A stretch of DNA of 64,000 bases from the NCBI RefSeq assembly GCF_916619195.1, contig NZ_CAKAKL010000002.1, forward strand, positions 1,490,001-1,554,000. Direction: 5' to 3'. Shown piece by piece: positions 34,437 through 43,555 of this stretch; position 1 is the first letter of the stretch, and every line of letters starts with the position of its first letter. A program made the translations under genes and the position numbers. Source of the DNA: Inquilinus sp. Marseille-Q2685 (GTDB lineage Bacteria; Pseudomonadota; Alphaproteobacteria; DSM-16000; Inquilinaceae). The notes under the pieces were generated by a model, which ran no database searches, was not told the origin of the DNA, and saw only the letters and a list, made by a program, of their open reading frames with translations.

Positions 34437-35369
34437 TCAATAGCCTCGTTCGCGTTCGACCAGCCCGATCAGCGGCTGTCCCTCGACGGTGCGACGCCAG
34501 TTCTCCGCCGCCTGGCGGGCGATGTCGCGCCGGTCGGTGCGCGACGCCATGTGCGGCGTCACCACCACCGCCGGATGCCGCCAGGCGGGATGGTCCGGCG
34601 GCAGCGGCTCGATCTCGAAGACATCGAGCACGGCGCCGCGCAGATGCCCCTCGTCGAGCAGGCCGAGCAGGTCGTCCAGCACCAGCTGCTCGCCGCGACC
34701 GACATTGACGACGGCGGCACCCGGCTTCAGCCGCGACAGCACCGTGCGATCGAACAGGTACCGCGTCTCCGTCGTCAGCGGCAGGATCGACACCACCACG
34801 TCGCAGGCCTCGATGCAGGGCACCAGCCCCTCCGGCCCGGCGAAGCAGTCCATGCCCTCAACCTGCTTCGGGCCGCGCGACCAGCCGCGCACCCGGTAGC
34901 CGAGGTCGCGCAGGGCCGCGGCGACGCCGAGGCCGATCGCGCCGAGCCCGAGCACCCCGACCGTCCACTCGCCGGCCGGGACCGGCGCCCGCGCCTCCCA
35001 CAGCCGCTGCTCGCGCTGGCGGGCGGCGAGGTCGAAGTCGCGGTGGAAGTACAGCACCGACCACAGGACGTATTCGCGGATCCCGGCGGCCATGGCGCCG
35101 TCGATCATCCGGCACAGCGGCCGGTCGGGCAGGTCCGGGTCGGCGGTGATGTGGTCGACCCCGGCCCCGATCGAATGGATCAGCCGAAGCCGCGGCATCC
35201 CGGCCAGCACGCCCGCCTGCGGCCGCCAGCAGATCGCCATCTCCACCGCCTGCGGGTCGGCATCCGGCCACAGCCGGACATCGGCACCCGGCAGCGCGTC
35301 ACGCATCGGCTCGACCAGATAGCCGAGGTCGAGCGTGCTGGAGAGCAGCAGGACGGTCGGTGCACTCAC
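34437..35369 (-). CDS. D-2-hydroxyacid dehydrogenase, GhrA-like
   Basis: 310 residues. Catalytic-domain hallmark 'LIHSIGAGVDHI', NAD(P) site 'VGVLGLGAIGLGVAAALRDLGY', 'VNVGRGEQLVLDDL', and the active-site Glu/His region 'DVFEIEPLPPDHP...VVVTPHMAS'. Similar to the glyoxylate/hydroxypyruvate reductase A group. Probably reduces a 2-keto acid from the pathway. The start is GTG 35369, overlapping the ATPase stop (GTGA), so it is coupled to the importer. Confidence 0.9.
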   Translation of the reverse strand: MSAPTVLLLSSTLDLGYLVEPMRDALPGADVRLWPDADPQAVEMAICWRPQAGVLAGMPRLRLIHSIGAGVDHITADPDLPDRPLCRMIDGAMAAGIREYVLWSVLYFHRDFDLAARQREQRLWEARAPVPAGEWTVGVLGLGAIGLGVAAALRDLGYRVRGWSRGPKQVEGMDCFAGPEGLVPCIEACDVVVSILPLTTETRYLFDRTVLSRLKPGAAVVNVGRGEQLVLDDLLGLLDEGHLRGAVLDVFEIEPLPPDHPAWRHPAVVVTPHMASRTDRRDIARQAAENWRRTVEGQPLIGLVERERGY

Positions 35370-36979
35370 GCCGCCGGCTCCATCGCCAGGGCCGGCGGCG
35401 TCCAGTGCCGGCCGGGGATGCTGTCCAGCAGCTCGCGCGTGTAGTCATGCGTCGGGGCGGCGAAGACCGCCGCGGTCTCGCCCTGCTCCACGATCTCGCC
35501 GCGACGCATCACCGCGATCCGGTCGCAGATCTGGGCCGCGACGCGCAGGTCGTGGGTGATGAACAGCATCGACAGGCCGAGGCGCCTGCGCAGGTCGCGC
35601 AGCAGGTCCAGCACCTGGGCCTGGACCGAGACGTCGAGGGCCGAGACCGGCTCGTCCGCGATCAGCAGCTCCGGCTTCATCGCCAGCGCCCGGGCGATGC
35701 CGATGCGCTGGCGCTGGCCGCCGGAGAACTCGTGGGGGTAGCGGCCGGCGGCGGCGCGATCCAGCCGCACGAGGTCGAGCAGTTCCAGCGCCTCCGCCTC
35801 GGCCTGGGCCCGCGGGACGCCATGGGCGATCGGCCCCTCGGTGATGATCTCGCCCACCCGCCGCCGCGGGTTGAGCGAGGCGAAGGGGTCCTGGAACACC
35901 ATCTGGATGCGCTTGCGGTAGGGAAGCCAGCCGGACCGCGACAGCGGGCGCAGGTCGGCGCCGTCGAAGACGATGCGGCCGTCGTCCGGGCGCACCAGCC
36001 GGACCAGCGTGCGCGCCAGGGTCGACTTGCCCGAGCCGCTCTCGCCGACCAGGCCGAGCGTCTCGCCGCGCCGGATCTCGATGGTGGCGCCGTCGATCGC
36101 CTTCGTCGCCGGCCGCCGGAACAGGCCGTGCGAGCGGTAGGTCTTGCGGATGTCCCGTGCCGCGACCAGGACGTCCGATCCGACGGCGGCGCCGTCCGGC
36201 GCCCGACCCTCGAAGCGGGGCACGGCGCGGATCAGGGCGCGAGTGTAGGGGTGGGCCGGCGCGTTCAGCACCTCCTGCGCCGCCCCGGTCTCGACGATGC
36301 GGCCGTGCTGCATCACCGCGACCCGGTCGGCGATCTCGGCCACCACGCCGAAGTCATGGGTGATGAAGATCACGCCCATGCCGCGCCGGCGCTGGATCGA
36401 CCGGATCAGGCGCAGGATCTGCATCTGGGTGGTGACGTCGAGCGCCGTGGTCGGCTCGTCCGCCACCAGCATCGCCGGCTCCAGCGCCAGGGCCATGGCG
36501 ATCATCACCCGCTGGCGCTGCCCGCCGGACAACTGGTGCGGGTAGGAGCGGGCGATCCGTGCCGGGTCGGGCAGGCCGACCGCCGCGATCAGCTCGGTCA
36601 CGCGGTTGCCGGGGTGCACCCCGTGCACCTGCAGCACCTCGGCGATCTGGTCGGCAACCCGCATCAGCGGGTTCAGCGCCGTCATCGGCTCCTGGAAGAT
36701 CATGCCGATGCGGGCGCCGCGCAGGGCGCGCATCTCCTCCGGCTTCAGCGCCAGCAGGTCCCGCCCCTCGAACAGGATGCGGCCCGACCGGACCGGCAGC
36801 TGCTTCGGCAAAAGGCCGGTGACCGCGGCGGTCGAGACCGACTTGCCCGACCCGCTCTCGCCGACGATGCACAGGATCTCGCCGGCCTCCAGGGTCAGCG
36901 AGATGTCGGAGACGGCGTTCGGCCGGTCGCCGCCCGGCGGCAGGGCCACGGTGAGGCCGGTGATCTCGAGCAGGCTCAT
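35366..36979 (-). CDS. Peptide-type ABC transporter ATP-binding protein, fused OppD-OppF
   Basis: 537 residues with two ATPase domains: Walker A GESGSGKS at about 40-47, LSGGQRQR, '[12 protein letters not shown]'; then a second [16 protein letters not shown] and '[12 protein letters not shown]'. Same architecture as the fused ATPase at 4582 but a different sequence. ATG 36979 overlaps the permease stop. It energises the importer encoded at 36976-40381. Confidence 0.94.
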   Translation of the reverse strand: MSLLEITGLTVALPPGGDRPNAVSDISLTLEAGEILCIVGESGSGKSVSTAAVTGLLPKQLPVRSGRILFEGRDLLALKPEEMRALRGARIGMIFQEPMTALNPLMRVADQIAEVLQVHGVHPGNRVTELIAAVGLPDPARIARSYPHQLSGGQRQRVMIAMALALEPAMLVADEPTTALDVTTQMQILRLIRSIQRRRGMGVIFITHDFGVVAEIADRVAVMQHGRIVETGAAQEVLNAPAHPYTRALIRAVPRFEGRAPDGAAVGSDVLVAARDIRKTYRSHGLFRRPATKAIDGATIEIRRGETLGLVGESGSGKSTLARTLVRLVRPDDGRIVFDGADLRPLSRSGWLPYRKRIQMVFQDPFASLNPRRRVGEIITEGPIAHGVPRAQAEAEALELLDLVRLDRAAAGRYPHEFSGGQRQRIGIARALAMKPELLIADEPVSALDVSVQAQVLDLLRDLRRRLGLSMLFITHDLRVAAQICDRIAVMRRGEIVEQGETAAVFAAPTHDYTRELLDSIPGRHWTPPALAMEPAA

Positions 36980-37809
36980 CGCCGGGTCCTCGCCAGGCGC
37001 GGGTTCAGGGCATCGCTGAGCCCCTCCCCCACCAGGTTGAGCGACAGCACGGTCAGGAAGATCGCGACGCCGGGGAAGACGCTCATCCACCAAGCCAGGC
37101 GGATGACGCTGCGGCCGCTGCCGATCATGAAGCCCCAGGACATCAGGTTCGGGTCGCCGAGGCCGAGAAAGGACAGCGAGGATTCGAGCAGGATCGCGGT
37201 CGCCACCATCAGGCTGGCCAGCACCACCACCGAGGAGGCGACGTTCGGCAGGATCTCGCGCAGGATGATGGCGGCGTGCGACCGGCCCAGCACCTCCGCC
37301 GCCTGGACGAATTCGCGGCTGCGCAGCGACAGGCATTCGGCCCTGACGACGCGCGCCACCGGCGGCCAGGAGACCACGGCGATCGCGATGACGATCGACC
37401 CCAGGCTGGGTGTCAGGATCGCGACCACGACGATGGCCAGGACGAAGCCGGGCACGGTCTGGAAGATCTCGGTGAAGCGCATGATCAGGTCGTCGACCCG
37501 CCCGCCGGCATAGCCGGCCAGCGCGCCGAGCAGCACGCCGATGCCGACCGCCGCCAGGGTCGAGACCACGCCGATCAGCATCGAGACCGAGGCGCCGTAG
37601 GCGATGCCGGCCGCCACGTCCCGTCCCAGCGAGTCGGTGCCGAGCAGGAACTGCTCCTCGCCAGGCGGGGTGAAGGGCGCGCCCTGCATGTCCCATGGCG
37701 AGAACGGGAACAGCACCGGCGCCAGCGCGGCGAGGAGGCCGAGCGCGAGGAGGAAGAGGAGGCCGATGACGGCGCCCTTGTTGCGCAGGAAGGCCCGGGC
37801 GAACGCCAT
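36976..37809 (-). CDS. Peptide-type ABC transporter permease, DppC/OppC type
   Basis: 277 residues. N-terminal span, 'FLLGTDSLGRDVAAGIAYG', the EAA-loop region 'AAEVLGRSHAAIILREILPN' and 'LLESSLSFLGLGDPN' place it in the DppC group. ATG 37809 overlaps the DppB-type stop by one base. It forms the channel with the next gene. Confidence 0.93.
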   Translation of the reverse strand: MAFARAFLRNKGAVIGLLFLLALGLLAALAPVLFPFSPWDMQGAPFTPPGEEQFLLGTDSLGRDVAAGIAYGASVSMLIGVVSTLAAVGIGVLLGALAGYAGGRVDDLIMRFTEIFQTVPGFVLAIVVVAILTPSLGSIVIAIAVVSWPPVARVVRAECLSLRSREFVQAAEVLGRSHAAIILREILPNVASSVVVLASLMVATAILLESSLSFLGLGDPNLMSWGFMIGSGRSVIRLAWWMSVFPGVAIFLTVLSLNLVGEGLSDALNPRLARTRR

Positions 37810-38786
37810 CACACCGCCTCCACCCGCGGATCGATCACGAGGTACAAGAGGTCGGTCACCAGGTTGAACAGCACCACCAGCACCGAGGTGCAGAGGAAGA
37901 CGCCGAGCAGCAGCTGGTAGTCGCGGGCCATCAGCGCGTCGAAGGCCAGCCGGCCGATGCCGGGCCAGGCGAAGACGGTCTCGACCAGCACGGCGCCGCC
38001 GACCAGCTGCCCCGCCTGAATGCCGGCCAGGGTGACGATCGGCAGGAGGGCGTTGCGCAGCACGTGCCGGCGCAGGATCCGCCCTTCCGGCACGCCTTTG
38101 GCGCGGGCGGTGCGGATATGGTCCTGGTCCGCCACCTCCAGCATCGAGGCGCGGGTCATGCGGGCATAGACGGCCATGTAGAACAGGCCGAGCGTCACCG
38201 CCGGCAGGGTCAGGTACCATAGCGTGTCGAGCACCGCGGCGAGCCCGGTCAGGTCGGCGCCGACGGTCTCGCTGCCGAAGCTGGGCAGCCAGTTCAGCCA
38301 GACGCTGAACACCAGCACCAGCATCAGCCCGACCCAGAAGATCGGGGTGGCGTAGAAGCACAGGGCGACGACGGTGACCATGCTGTCGAGCCAGCGCCCG
38401 GCATGGCGCGCCGCCACCACCCCCGCGACCACCCCGGCCAGCAGCGCCAGGAGGAAGGCGGTGCCGGTCAGCAGCAGCGTGGCCGGCAGCCGCTCCAGGA
38501 TCAGCGAGGCGACGCTGCGCTGCTGCGGATAGGAGAAACCGAGATCGAGCTGCGCCACATGGCCGAGATAGATGCCGAGCTGGGTGATCAGCGGCTTGTC
38601 CAGGCCGAATTGCTGGCGCAGCTGGTCGACCAGCTGCTGGTCCGCCGCCCCGGACTGGCCGGCAATGACGCTGGCCGGGTCGCCGGGCGCGGCATGGATC
38701 AGCAGGAAGCTGACCACCGCGACCGCCAGCACGACCAGCACCATCTTGACCAGGCGCCGGCCGAGCAGGAGCAGGAGGCGCGCCAT
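37809..38786 (-). CDS. Peptide-type ABC transporter permease, DppB/OppB type
   Basis: 325 residues. 'LIHAAPGDPASVIAGQSG', 'LRQQFGLDKPLITQLGIYL', the EAA loop 'RAKGVPEGRILRRHVLRNALLP' and 'VETVFAWPGIGRLAFDAL' are DppB hallmarks. ATG 38786 comes 2 bases after the binding-protein stop, and AGGAG lies just upstream in the minus strand. Confidence 0.93.
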   Translation of the reverse strand: MARLLLLLGRRLVKMVLVVLAVAVVSFLLIHAAPGDPASVIAGQSGAADQQLVDQLRQQFGLDKPLITQLGIYLGHVAQLDLGFSYPQQRSVASLILERLPATLLLTGTAFLLALLAGVVAGVVAARHAGRWLDSMVTVVALCFYATPIFWVGLMLVLVFSVWLNWLPSFGSETVGADLTGLAAVLDTLWYLTLPAVTLGLFYMAVYARMTRASMLEVADQDHIRTARAKGVPEGRILRRHVLRNALLPIVTLAGIQAGQLVGGAVLVETVFAWPGIGRLAFDALMARDYQLLLGVFLCTSVLVVLFNLVTDLLYLVIDPRVEAV

Positions 38787-38788
38787 CG

Positions 38789-40381
38789 TCAGGCGATGAA
38801 GACGTCGTCGAAACAGGCGTGCACGCCGGTTCCGGTGGTGATCAGGTTGTTCACCCGCCGGTCGTGGATGGTCGGGAAGCTCATCTCCATCAACCAGACC
38901 ACCGGCACCTCCTGGGTCAGGATCTTCTGCACCTCGTAGAAGGCCTTCTTCCGCTCCTCGGGATCGCCGGACAGGCGGGCAGTCTCGAACAGCTTGTCGA
39001 CCGCCGGGTTGGAGTAGCCTTCGGTGTTGGCGAAGGTCACCTTCTTGATGTTGCTGCTGACATAGGTGCGCTCGACCCCCAGCGTCGGGTCGCCGTACTG
39101 GTAGACGAAGTTGATCGCGGTCTCGTAGTCCCAGTCGCCGACGCGCTTGGCCCAGCTGCCGGCGTCGGTCGTCTCCAGCACCACCTGGATGCCGATCTTG
39201 CCGAGCGACGCCCGGACATATTCCGACAGGCGCGACCAGATCTCGCCATAGGGGATGGCGAGGTGCTTGATGGTGAAGCGGACGCCGTTGGCGTCGGGCT
39301 TCAGCCCGGCGTCGTCCAGCAGCTTCGCCGCCGCCTCGAGGTCGTAGGCCTGCAGCTTCGCGTCGGGATCGTGGTAGCGGGTGGCCGAAGCGACCGGGCT
39401 GGTCGCCGGCTTGCCGACGCCGAACCACAGCCGCTTGACGATGAAGTCGCGGTCGAGCGCGTGGCTGATCGCCTGGCGCACGCGGACGTCGTCCAGCGGC
39501 TTCACCCGGTTGTTGAGCTCGAGCCACATCAGCGGCGCGAAGTATTCCCAGCCCCTTGTCTCGACCATCAGCGTCGGCAGCTGCTGGAACCGCGGCACGT
39601 CGAACGGCTCGATGTCGTTGAACTGGGTCATCTGGACCTGGCCGGTCTCCAGCGCCAGCGCCCGGCTCTGGCTGTCCGGCACGATCCGGTAGATCAGCTG
39701 ATCGAGATAGGGCTGCCCCGGCTTCCAGTAGCCGGCGAACTTCTTCAGCCGGATGAAGCTGCCGCGCTGCCAGGCGTCGAAGGCGAAGGGCCCGGTGCCG
39801 ACCGGGTGCTGGTTCGCCGGGTTGTTGCGGTAGTCGGTGCCGTCGTAGAGGTGCTTCGGCACGATCGCGCAGGTGGTCACGTCGAACATCAGGAGGAACG
39901 GCTCGAACGGTGAATCGAGCGTCAGCTTCACCGTGTTCGGGTCCGGCGCCTCCGCCGCCTTGATCTTCGAGAACACGCCGCGGGCCCGGGGCGCCAGCTC
40001 CATGTGGAACTTCATGATCGAGAAGATCACGTCGTCGGCCGTCATCGGCTTGCCGTCGTGGAACGACACGTTCGGCTGCAGATGGAAGGTGTAGGTCAGC
40101 TTGTCGTCCGACAGCTCCCAGCTCTTCGCCAGCGCCGGCTGGGGCGTCAGGTCGGGGGCGTAGCTGATCAGCCCCTGATAAATCTTGCTGGAGACGATCA
40201 GGGTCGGACCCTGATTGTTCACGCCCGGCACCAGCAGCGGCGGCTCCGGCGTGATCACGGTGGTGAGCGTGCCGCCGGCCTTGGGCGCCACGCCCTGCGC
40301 CCGGGCCTCGGCGAGGCTGAGGAGCGTGACCGCCCCGGCGGTGGCGAGCAGATGCCGCCGTGTCAAGCCATGGATGTCCAT
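38789..40381 (-). CDS. Peptide-type ABC transporter substrate-binding protein (SBP_bac_5), Tat signal
   Basis: 530 residues. Leader 'LTRRHLLATAGAVTLLSLA' suggests Tat export. Family motifs are 'VSFHDGKPMTADDVIFSIMKF', 'HPVGTGPFAFDAWQRGSFI' and 'RVRQAISHALDRDFIV'. It heads the leftward importer operon. The GntR-type palindrome at 40510 lies about 130 bases upstream. The ligand may be an acetylated or hydroxylated amine, judging from the co-regulated enzymes (inference). Confidence 0.93.
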   Translation of the reverse strand: MDIHGLTRRHLLATAGAVTLLSLAEARAQGVAPKAGGTLTTVITPEPPLLVPGVNNQGPTLIVSSKIYQGLISYAPDLTPQPALAKSWELSDDKLTYTFHLQPNVSFHDGKPMTADDVIFSIMKFHMELAPRARGVFSKIKAAEAPDPNTVKLTLDSPFEPFLLMFDVTTCAIVPKHLYDGTDYRNNPANQHPVGTGPFAFDAWQRGSFIRLKKFAGYWKPGQPYLDQLIYRIVPDSQSRALALETGQVQMTQFNDIEPFDVPRFQQLPTLMVETRGWEYFAPLMWLELNNRVKPLDDVRVRQAISHALDRDFIVKRLWFGVGKPATSPVASATRYHDPDAKLQAYDLEAAAKLLDDAGLKPDANGVRFTIKHLAIPYGEIWSRLSEYVRASLGKIGIQVVLETTDAGSWAKRVGDWDYETAINFVYQYGDPTLGVERTYVSSNIKKVTFANTEGYSNPAVDKLFETARLSGDPEERKKAFYEVQKILTQEVPVVWLMEMSFPTIHDRRVNNLITTGTGVHACFDDVFIA

Positions 40382-40509
40382 TCTTCGATCGCCTCCCCTG
40401 CTGCTGGCCGGCTGCCGCCGCGGACCGCGGCGGCTTCCACGGATGGCGGGTCAGGTCCCGTCATCCATGATCAAGCTCTGCAAGTCTCGTGCCATTGGCG
40501 CATCATGTT

Positions 40510-40520
40510 TGATGCATCAT
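40510..40520. promoter_or_regulatory. GntR operator copy 2 (TGATGCATCAT)
   Basis: Eleven bases identical to the core of the palindrome at 32915, here flanked as TT-TGATGCATCAT-AATT in an A+T-richer stretch upstream of the Opp binding-protein gene. The rest of the 350-base gap 40382-40731 holds only the short ORF described below. Confidence 0.68.
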
Positions 40521-40571
40521 AATTCCGTGGTCAAGGCCTGCGGCGACACCCCGGCCGAAGACCGCCGGGGA

Positions 40572-40733
40572 TCAATCGGGAAGCGCATTGCCCAGAATTT
40601 GATCATTCCGCGCGGTCAGCGCGGCAGCGGGACCGAGCCGGCCCTTCGATCGCGAAACCTCGATTTCCGCCAATAGCGGCAGCCGCACCCCGCGCCAGAC
40701 TGCCTGCGTTTCCTTCATCAGGTCGTCAGTCAT
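40572..40733 (-). CDS. Possible small ORF, 53 residues
   Basis: Starts MTDDLMKETQAVWRGVRLPL and ends with ALPD; mixed charge, no membrane span, not recognised. AAGGAG lies 6 bases before its ATG, a better ribosome site than that of the divergent AlaX-like gene, whose ATG it overlaps by 2 bases. However, those bases also encode AlaX-like residues Ser-Phe, so the match could be chance. Confidence 0.3.
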   Translation of the reverse strand: MTDDLMKETQAVWRGVRLPLLAEIEVSRSKGRLGPAAALTARNDQILGNALPD

Positions 40734-41460
40734 GGCACGCTCCTTCTATCACGAGAATCCGGACCACCTTACCCTCGAGACCGAGGTGGTCGACGCCCGT
40801 CCCGGCCGGGTGCTGCTGGCCCGGTCTCCCTTCTATCCCGGTGGCGGCGGGCAGCTGCCGGACCGCGGCACGCTGCGCTGGCAGGGCGGCGAGGTCGCGG
40901 TCGCCGGCTTCGAACCCGCCGGCGGCAAGGTCTGGCACCTGCTGGACGATCCCACGGTCGAGATGGCCGGCCCGGTCGAGGCCGCGGTCGACCCCGACTT
41001 CCGCCGGATGATGCGCGAGCTGCACACCGGCACGCATATCCTGAACGCGCTGGTCTTCCGGCACTTCGACGGCGCGCTCGTCACCGGGGCTCAGCTGGGC
41101 GCCGACGGGACGGCCCGGCTCGACTTCGACCTGCCCGATGCCGACAACGACCGCCTGCGCGCGCTCGAGCCCGAGATCAACGACCTCATCCGCCAGGATC
41201 TCGCCGTGCGCGACGACTATGTGCCGCTGGCCGAGGCCCACAACACGCGGGGGCTGATCCGCTCGAAATCCGTGACGCCGCCGCCGACGGCGGACGGGCT
41301 GATCCGCATCGTCGACATCGCCGGGCTCGACCGTCAGGCCTGCGGCGGAACGCATCTGGCCTCCACCGGCCGGTCCGGGCCGATCCGGATCCTCAAGGTC
41401 GACAACAAGGGCCGTCACAACCGGCGCATCCGCATCGGCCTCGCCGAGGCGGCGTCCTGA
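40732..41460 (+). CDS. AlaX-type alanyl-tRNA editing protein (tRNA second additional domain)
   Basis: 242 residues. It hydrolyses mischarged Ser- or Gly-tRNA(Ala) in trans. 'RSPFYPGGGGQLPDRGTL' is the N-terminal small domain. The zinc site is His98 and His102 in 'ELHTGTHILNAL', with Cys204 and His208 in 'QACGGTHLASTG', as in the editing domain of alanyl-tRNA synthetase. It lacks the C-terminal extension of long AlaX forms. It stands alone between two leftward operons; only a weak AGG is seen before ATG 40732. Confidence 0.92.
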   Translation: MARSFYHENPDHLTLETEVVDARPGRVLLARSPFYPGGGGQLPDRGTLRWQGGEVAVAGFEPAGGKVWHLLDDPTVEMAGPVEAAVDPDFRRMMRELHTGTHILNALVFRHFDGALVTGAQLGADGTARLDFDLPDADNDRLRALEPEINDLIRQDLAVRDDYVPLAEAHNTRGLIRSKSVTPPPTADGLIRIVDIAGLDRQACGGTHLASTGRSGPIRILKVDNKGRHNRRIRIGLAEAAS

Positions 41461-41477
41461 CCGTCCGGCGAACCGCG

Positions 41478-42707
41478 CTAGGCGGCCAGGCGCAGCAGGG
41501 CGGCGAGCAGGACCCGGGTGCCGGCCACGGCGTGCTCCGGTTCGACATGCTCCGCCTCGTTGTGGCTGATGCCGCCGCGGCAGGGCACAAAGATCATGCC
41601 GGACGGGCAGATCCCGGCGATGAACTGGGCGTCGTGGAAGGCGCCGGAGACCAGGCGCCGCTCCGGAAAGCCGCACTCCCGCACCGCCTCGGCGCAGAGC
41701 CCGGTGATCCGGTCGGGAAAGCGCCGGCCGGGGATGGTCAGGAGCGGCCGGATCACCGCCCGGCAGGGCGCGGCGCGTTCGGCGACGATGCTCCGGACTG
41801 CAGTCTCCAGCGCGTCGAGCCGGTCCTCCTCCGGATGCCTCAGGTCGATCGAGAACGTTGCCTCGGCCGGGATGGTGTTGACCGAGCCGGGGTGCAGGGC
41901 GAAGCGGCCGATGGTGAAGCGGGTGCGGTCCTCCGGATCGGCCAGGGCCGCGCGCAGTTCGGCGATGATCCGCTGCGCCGCGACGAAGGCGTCCTTGCGG
42001 AACGCCTCCGGCGTGGTGCCGGCGTGGCCGGCCTCGCCCGACACCGTCACCTCGAGCCAGCGGGCGCCCTGGATGCCGGTGACGATGCCGACCGGGATGC
42101 CCTCCGCCTCCAGCACCGGCCCCTGCTCGATATGCAGCTCGAGATAGGCGGCGAGCGGCGCGCCAAGCGGCCGCGGTTCCGCCTCCGGCGTGGCGGCCAG
42201 CGCCGCCGGCAGGGCGTCGGCGACGGCGATGCCCTCGGCGTCGCGGCTGGCCAGCAGCTCGGCCAGCGGCCGGGCGCCGCTATAGGCCATCGAGCCCATG
42301 GCGCCCGGGGCGAAGCGGCTGCCCTCCTCATTGGTCCAGGCTACCACCTCGACCGGCGGGCGGTGGATGAGGCCGGCATCGTCGATCGCCTCCAGGCATT
42401 CCAGCGCCGCCATCACGCCGAGCGCGCCGTCATAGCGCCCGCCGCGCGGCTGGCTGTCGAGATGGCTGCCGGCGACGACCGGCGGCAGCGACGGGTCGGT
42501 GCCCTCGCGCCGCAGGAACAGGTTGCCGATCGGATCGACGAAGCTGCGGAAGCCGCGCCCCGCGGCGATATCGAGGACATAGCGCCGGGCCGCGATCTCC
42601 GGCTGCGACAGGGCCTGGCGGTCGACGCCGCCGGCCGGGGTGGCGCCGAAGGCGGCGAGCTCGTCCAGCCGCCGCAGCAGCCGCGCGGGGGCGATCTCGG
42701 GGACCAT
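41478..42707 (-). CDS. M20-family Zn-dependent amidohydrolase (N-carbamoyl-amino-acid hydrolase/allantoate amidohydrolase type)
   Basis: 409 residues, family length. Metal ligands appear in 'VVAGSHLDSQPRGGRYDGALGV', 'VVAWTNEEGSRFAPGAMGS', 'LELHIEQGPVLE' and 'RGGISHNEAEHV'; 'SGEAGHAGTTP' is in the dimerisation region. Relatives hydrolyse N-carbamoyl amino acids, beta-ureidopropionate or allantoate. It is last in the sugar-type operon, 8 bases after the BtpA-like gene, which suggests the imported compound carries an amide or ureido group (inference). The start at 42707 leaves a normal N-terminus. Confidence 0.88.
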   Translation of the reverse strand: MVPEIAPARLLRRLDELAAFGATPAGGVDRQALSQPEIAARRYVLDIAAGRGFRSFVDPIGNLFLRREGTDPSLPPVVAGSHLDSQPRGGRYDGALGVMAALECLEAIDDAGLIHRPPVEVVAWTNEEGSRFAPGAMGSMAYSGARPLAELLASRDAEGIAVADALPAALAATPEAEPRPLGAPLAAYLELHIEQGPVLEAEGIPVGIVTGIQGARWLEVTVSGEAGHAGTTPEAFRKDAFVAAQRIIAELRAALADPEDRTRFTIGRFALHPGSVNTIPAEATFSIDLRHPEEDRLDALETAVRSIVAERAAPCRAVIRPLLTIPGRRFPDRITGLCAEAVRECGFPERRLVSGAFHDAQFIAGICPSGMIFVPCRGGISHNEAEHVEPEHAVAGTRVLLAALLRLAA

Positions 42708-42715
42708 CGCCGCCC

Positions 42716-43555
42716 TCACCGGTCGATGCCGGCGATGAAGCGGCGCACCCGCTCCGGATCGACCGGGTTCCACCACACCCCATCCCGCTTCAGCGCGCTG
42801 GCGACGATCACCGCGTCGACGACGCCGAGGATGGCGTTGACGTTCTCCGGCGTCACGCCGCTGCCGACCAGCGAGGGCAGCGTGGTGGCGCCGGCGATGG
42901 TACGGATGTAGTCGAGATCGGCGGCGTGGCCGGTGCGCTGGCCGGTGGCGATCACCGCGTCGGCGTCGAAGAACTCCACGTCGCGCGCCAGCTCCTCCAC
43001 CGGGCGGTCGCCGGTGATGGCGTGGGCGCCGTGCTTGACATGCGCGTCGGCGAAGACGCGGATGCCGTCGGCCCGCAGCCGGGCGCGGTAGCGCAGGGCC
43101 CGCGCCGCCTCGCCCTCGACGAAGCCCTCATTGGCGACATAGGCGTTGGCCCACTGGTTTACCCGCACGAAGGCCGCCTGAGCGGCGCAGGCGACAGCGA
43201 AGGCAGGGATGGCGGCGTTGGCCAGCACATTGATGCCGATCGGCTTGCCGAGCTGCCGCTGGATGCGGTCGGCGATCACCGCCATGTGCGACGCCGTCTC
43301 CGGCCCGATGTCGTCCGGCTTGGCGAAGGGGATGTCGCCGTGGTTCTCGACGATCAGCCCGTCGCAGCCGCCGGCCAGATAGGCCTCGGCGTCGGCCATG
43401 GCGCGGTCATAGATGGCATCGACCCCGCCGCCGCGATACTGCGGCGCGCCGGGCAGGGCCAGCAGATGGACGACGCCGATCACCGCCTTGCTTCGGCCGA
43501 AGATGTCGCGGATGGCGTGGCCCCGGGTCTCGGCCACCGCTTTGGTCTCGGTCAT
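42716..43555 (-). CDS. BtpA/SgcQ-family TIM-barrel protein
   Basis: 279 residues. 'AVIGVVHLLALPGAPQYRGG', 'GCDGLIVENHGDIPF', 'GINVLANAAIPAFAVA', 'RVFADAHVKHGAHAI' and 'LVGSGVTPENVNAIL' are typical of the family containing cyanobacterial BtpA (photosystem I stability) and E. coli SgcQ of a cryptic sugar operon. In sugar operons the family is thought to be enzymatic, but the reaction is not established. ATG 43555 overlaps the PfkB kinase stop, so the two are coupled. Confidence 0.88.
   Translation of the reverse strand: MTETKAVAETRGHAIRDIFGRSKAVIGVVHLLALPGAPQYRGGGVDAIYDRAMADAEAYLAGGCDGLIVENHGDIPFAKPDDIGPETASHMAVIADRIQRQLGKPIGINVLANAAIPAFAVACAAQAAFVRVNQWANAYVANEGFVEGEAARALRYRARLRADGIRVFADAHVKHGAHAITGDRPVEELARDVEFFDADAVIATGQRTGHAADLDYIRTIAGATTLPSLVGSGVTPENVNAILGVVDAVIVASALKRDGVWWNPVDPERVRRFIAGIDR

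Noticed and set aside
42716-43555. Photosynthesis gene (BtpA)
   Set aside because: No photosynthetic genes nearby. Its setting in a sugar operon with a PfkB kinase matches the SgcQ-like branch.
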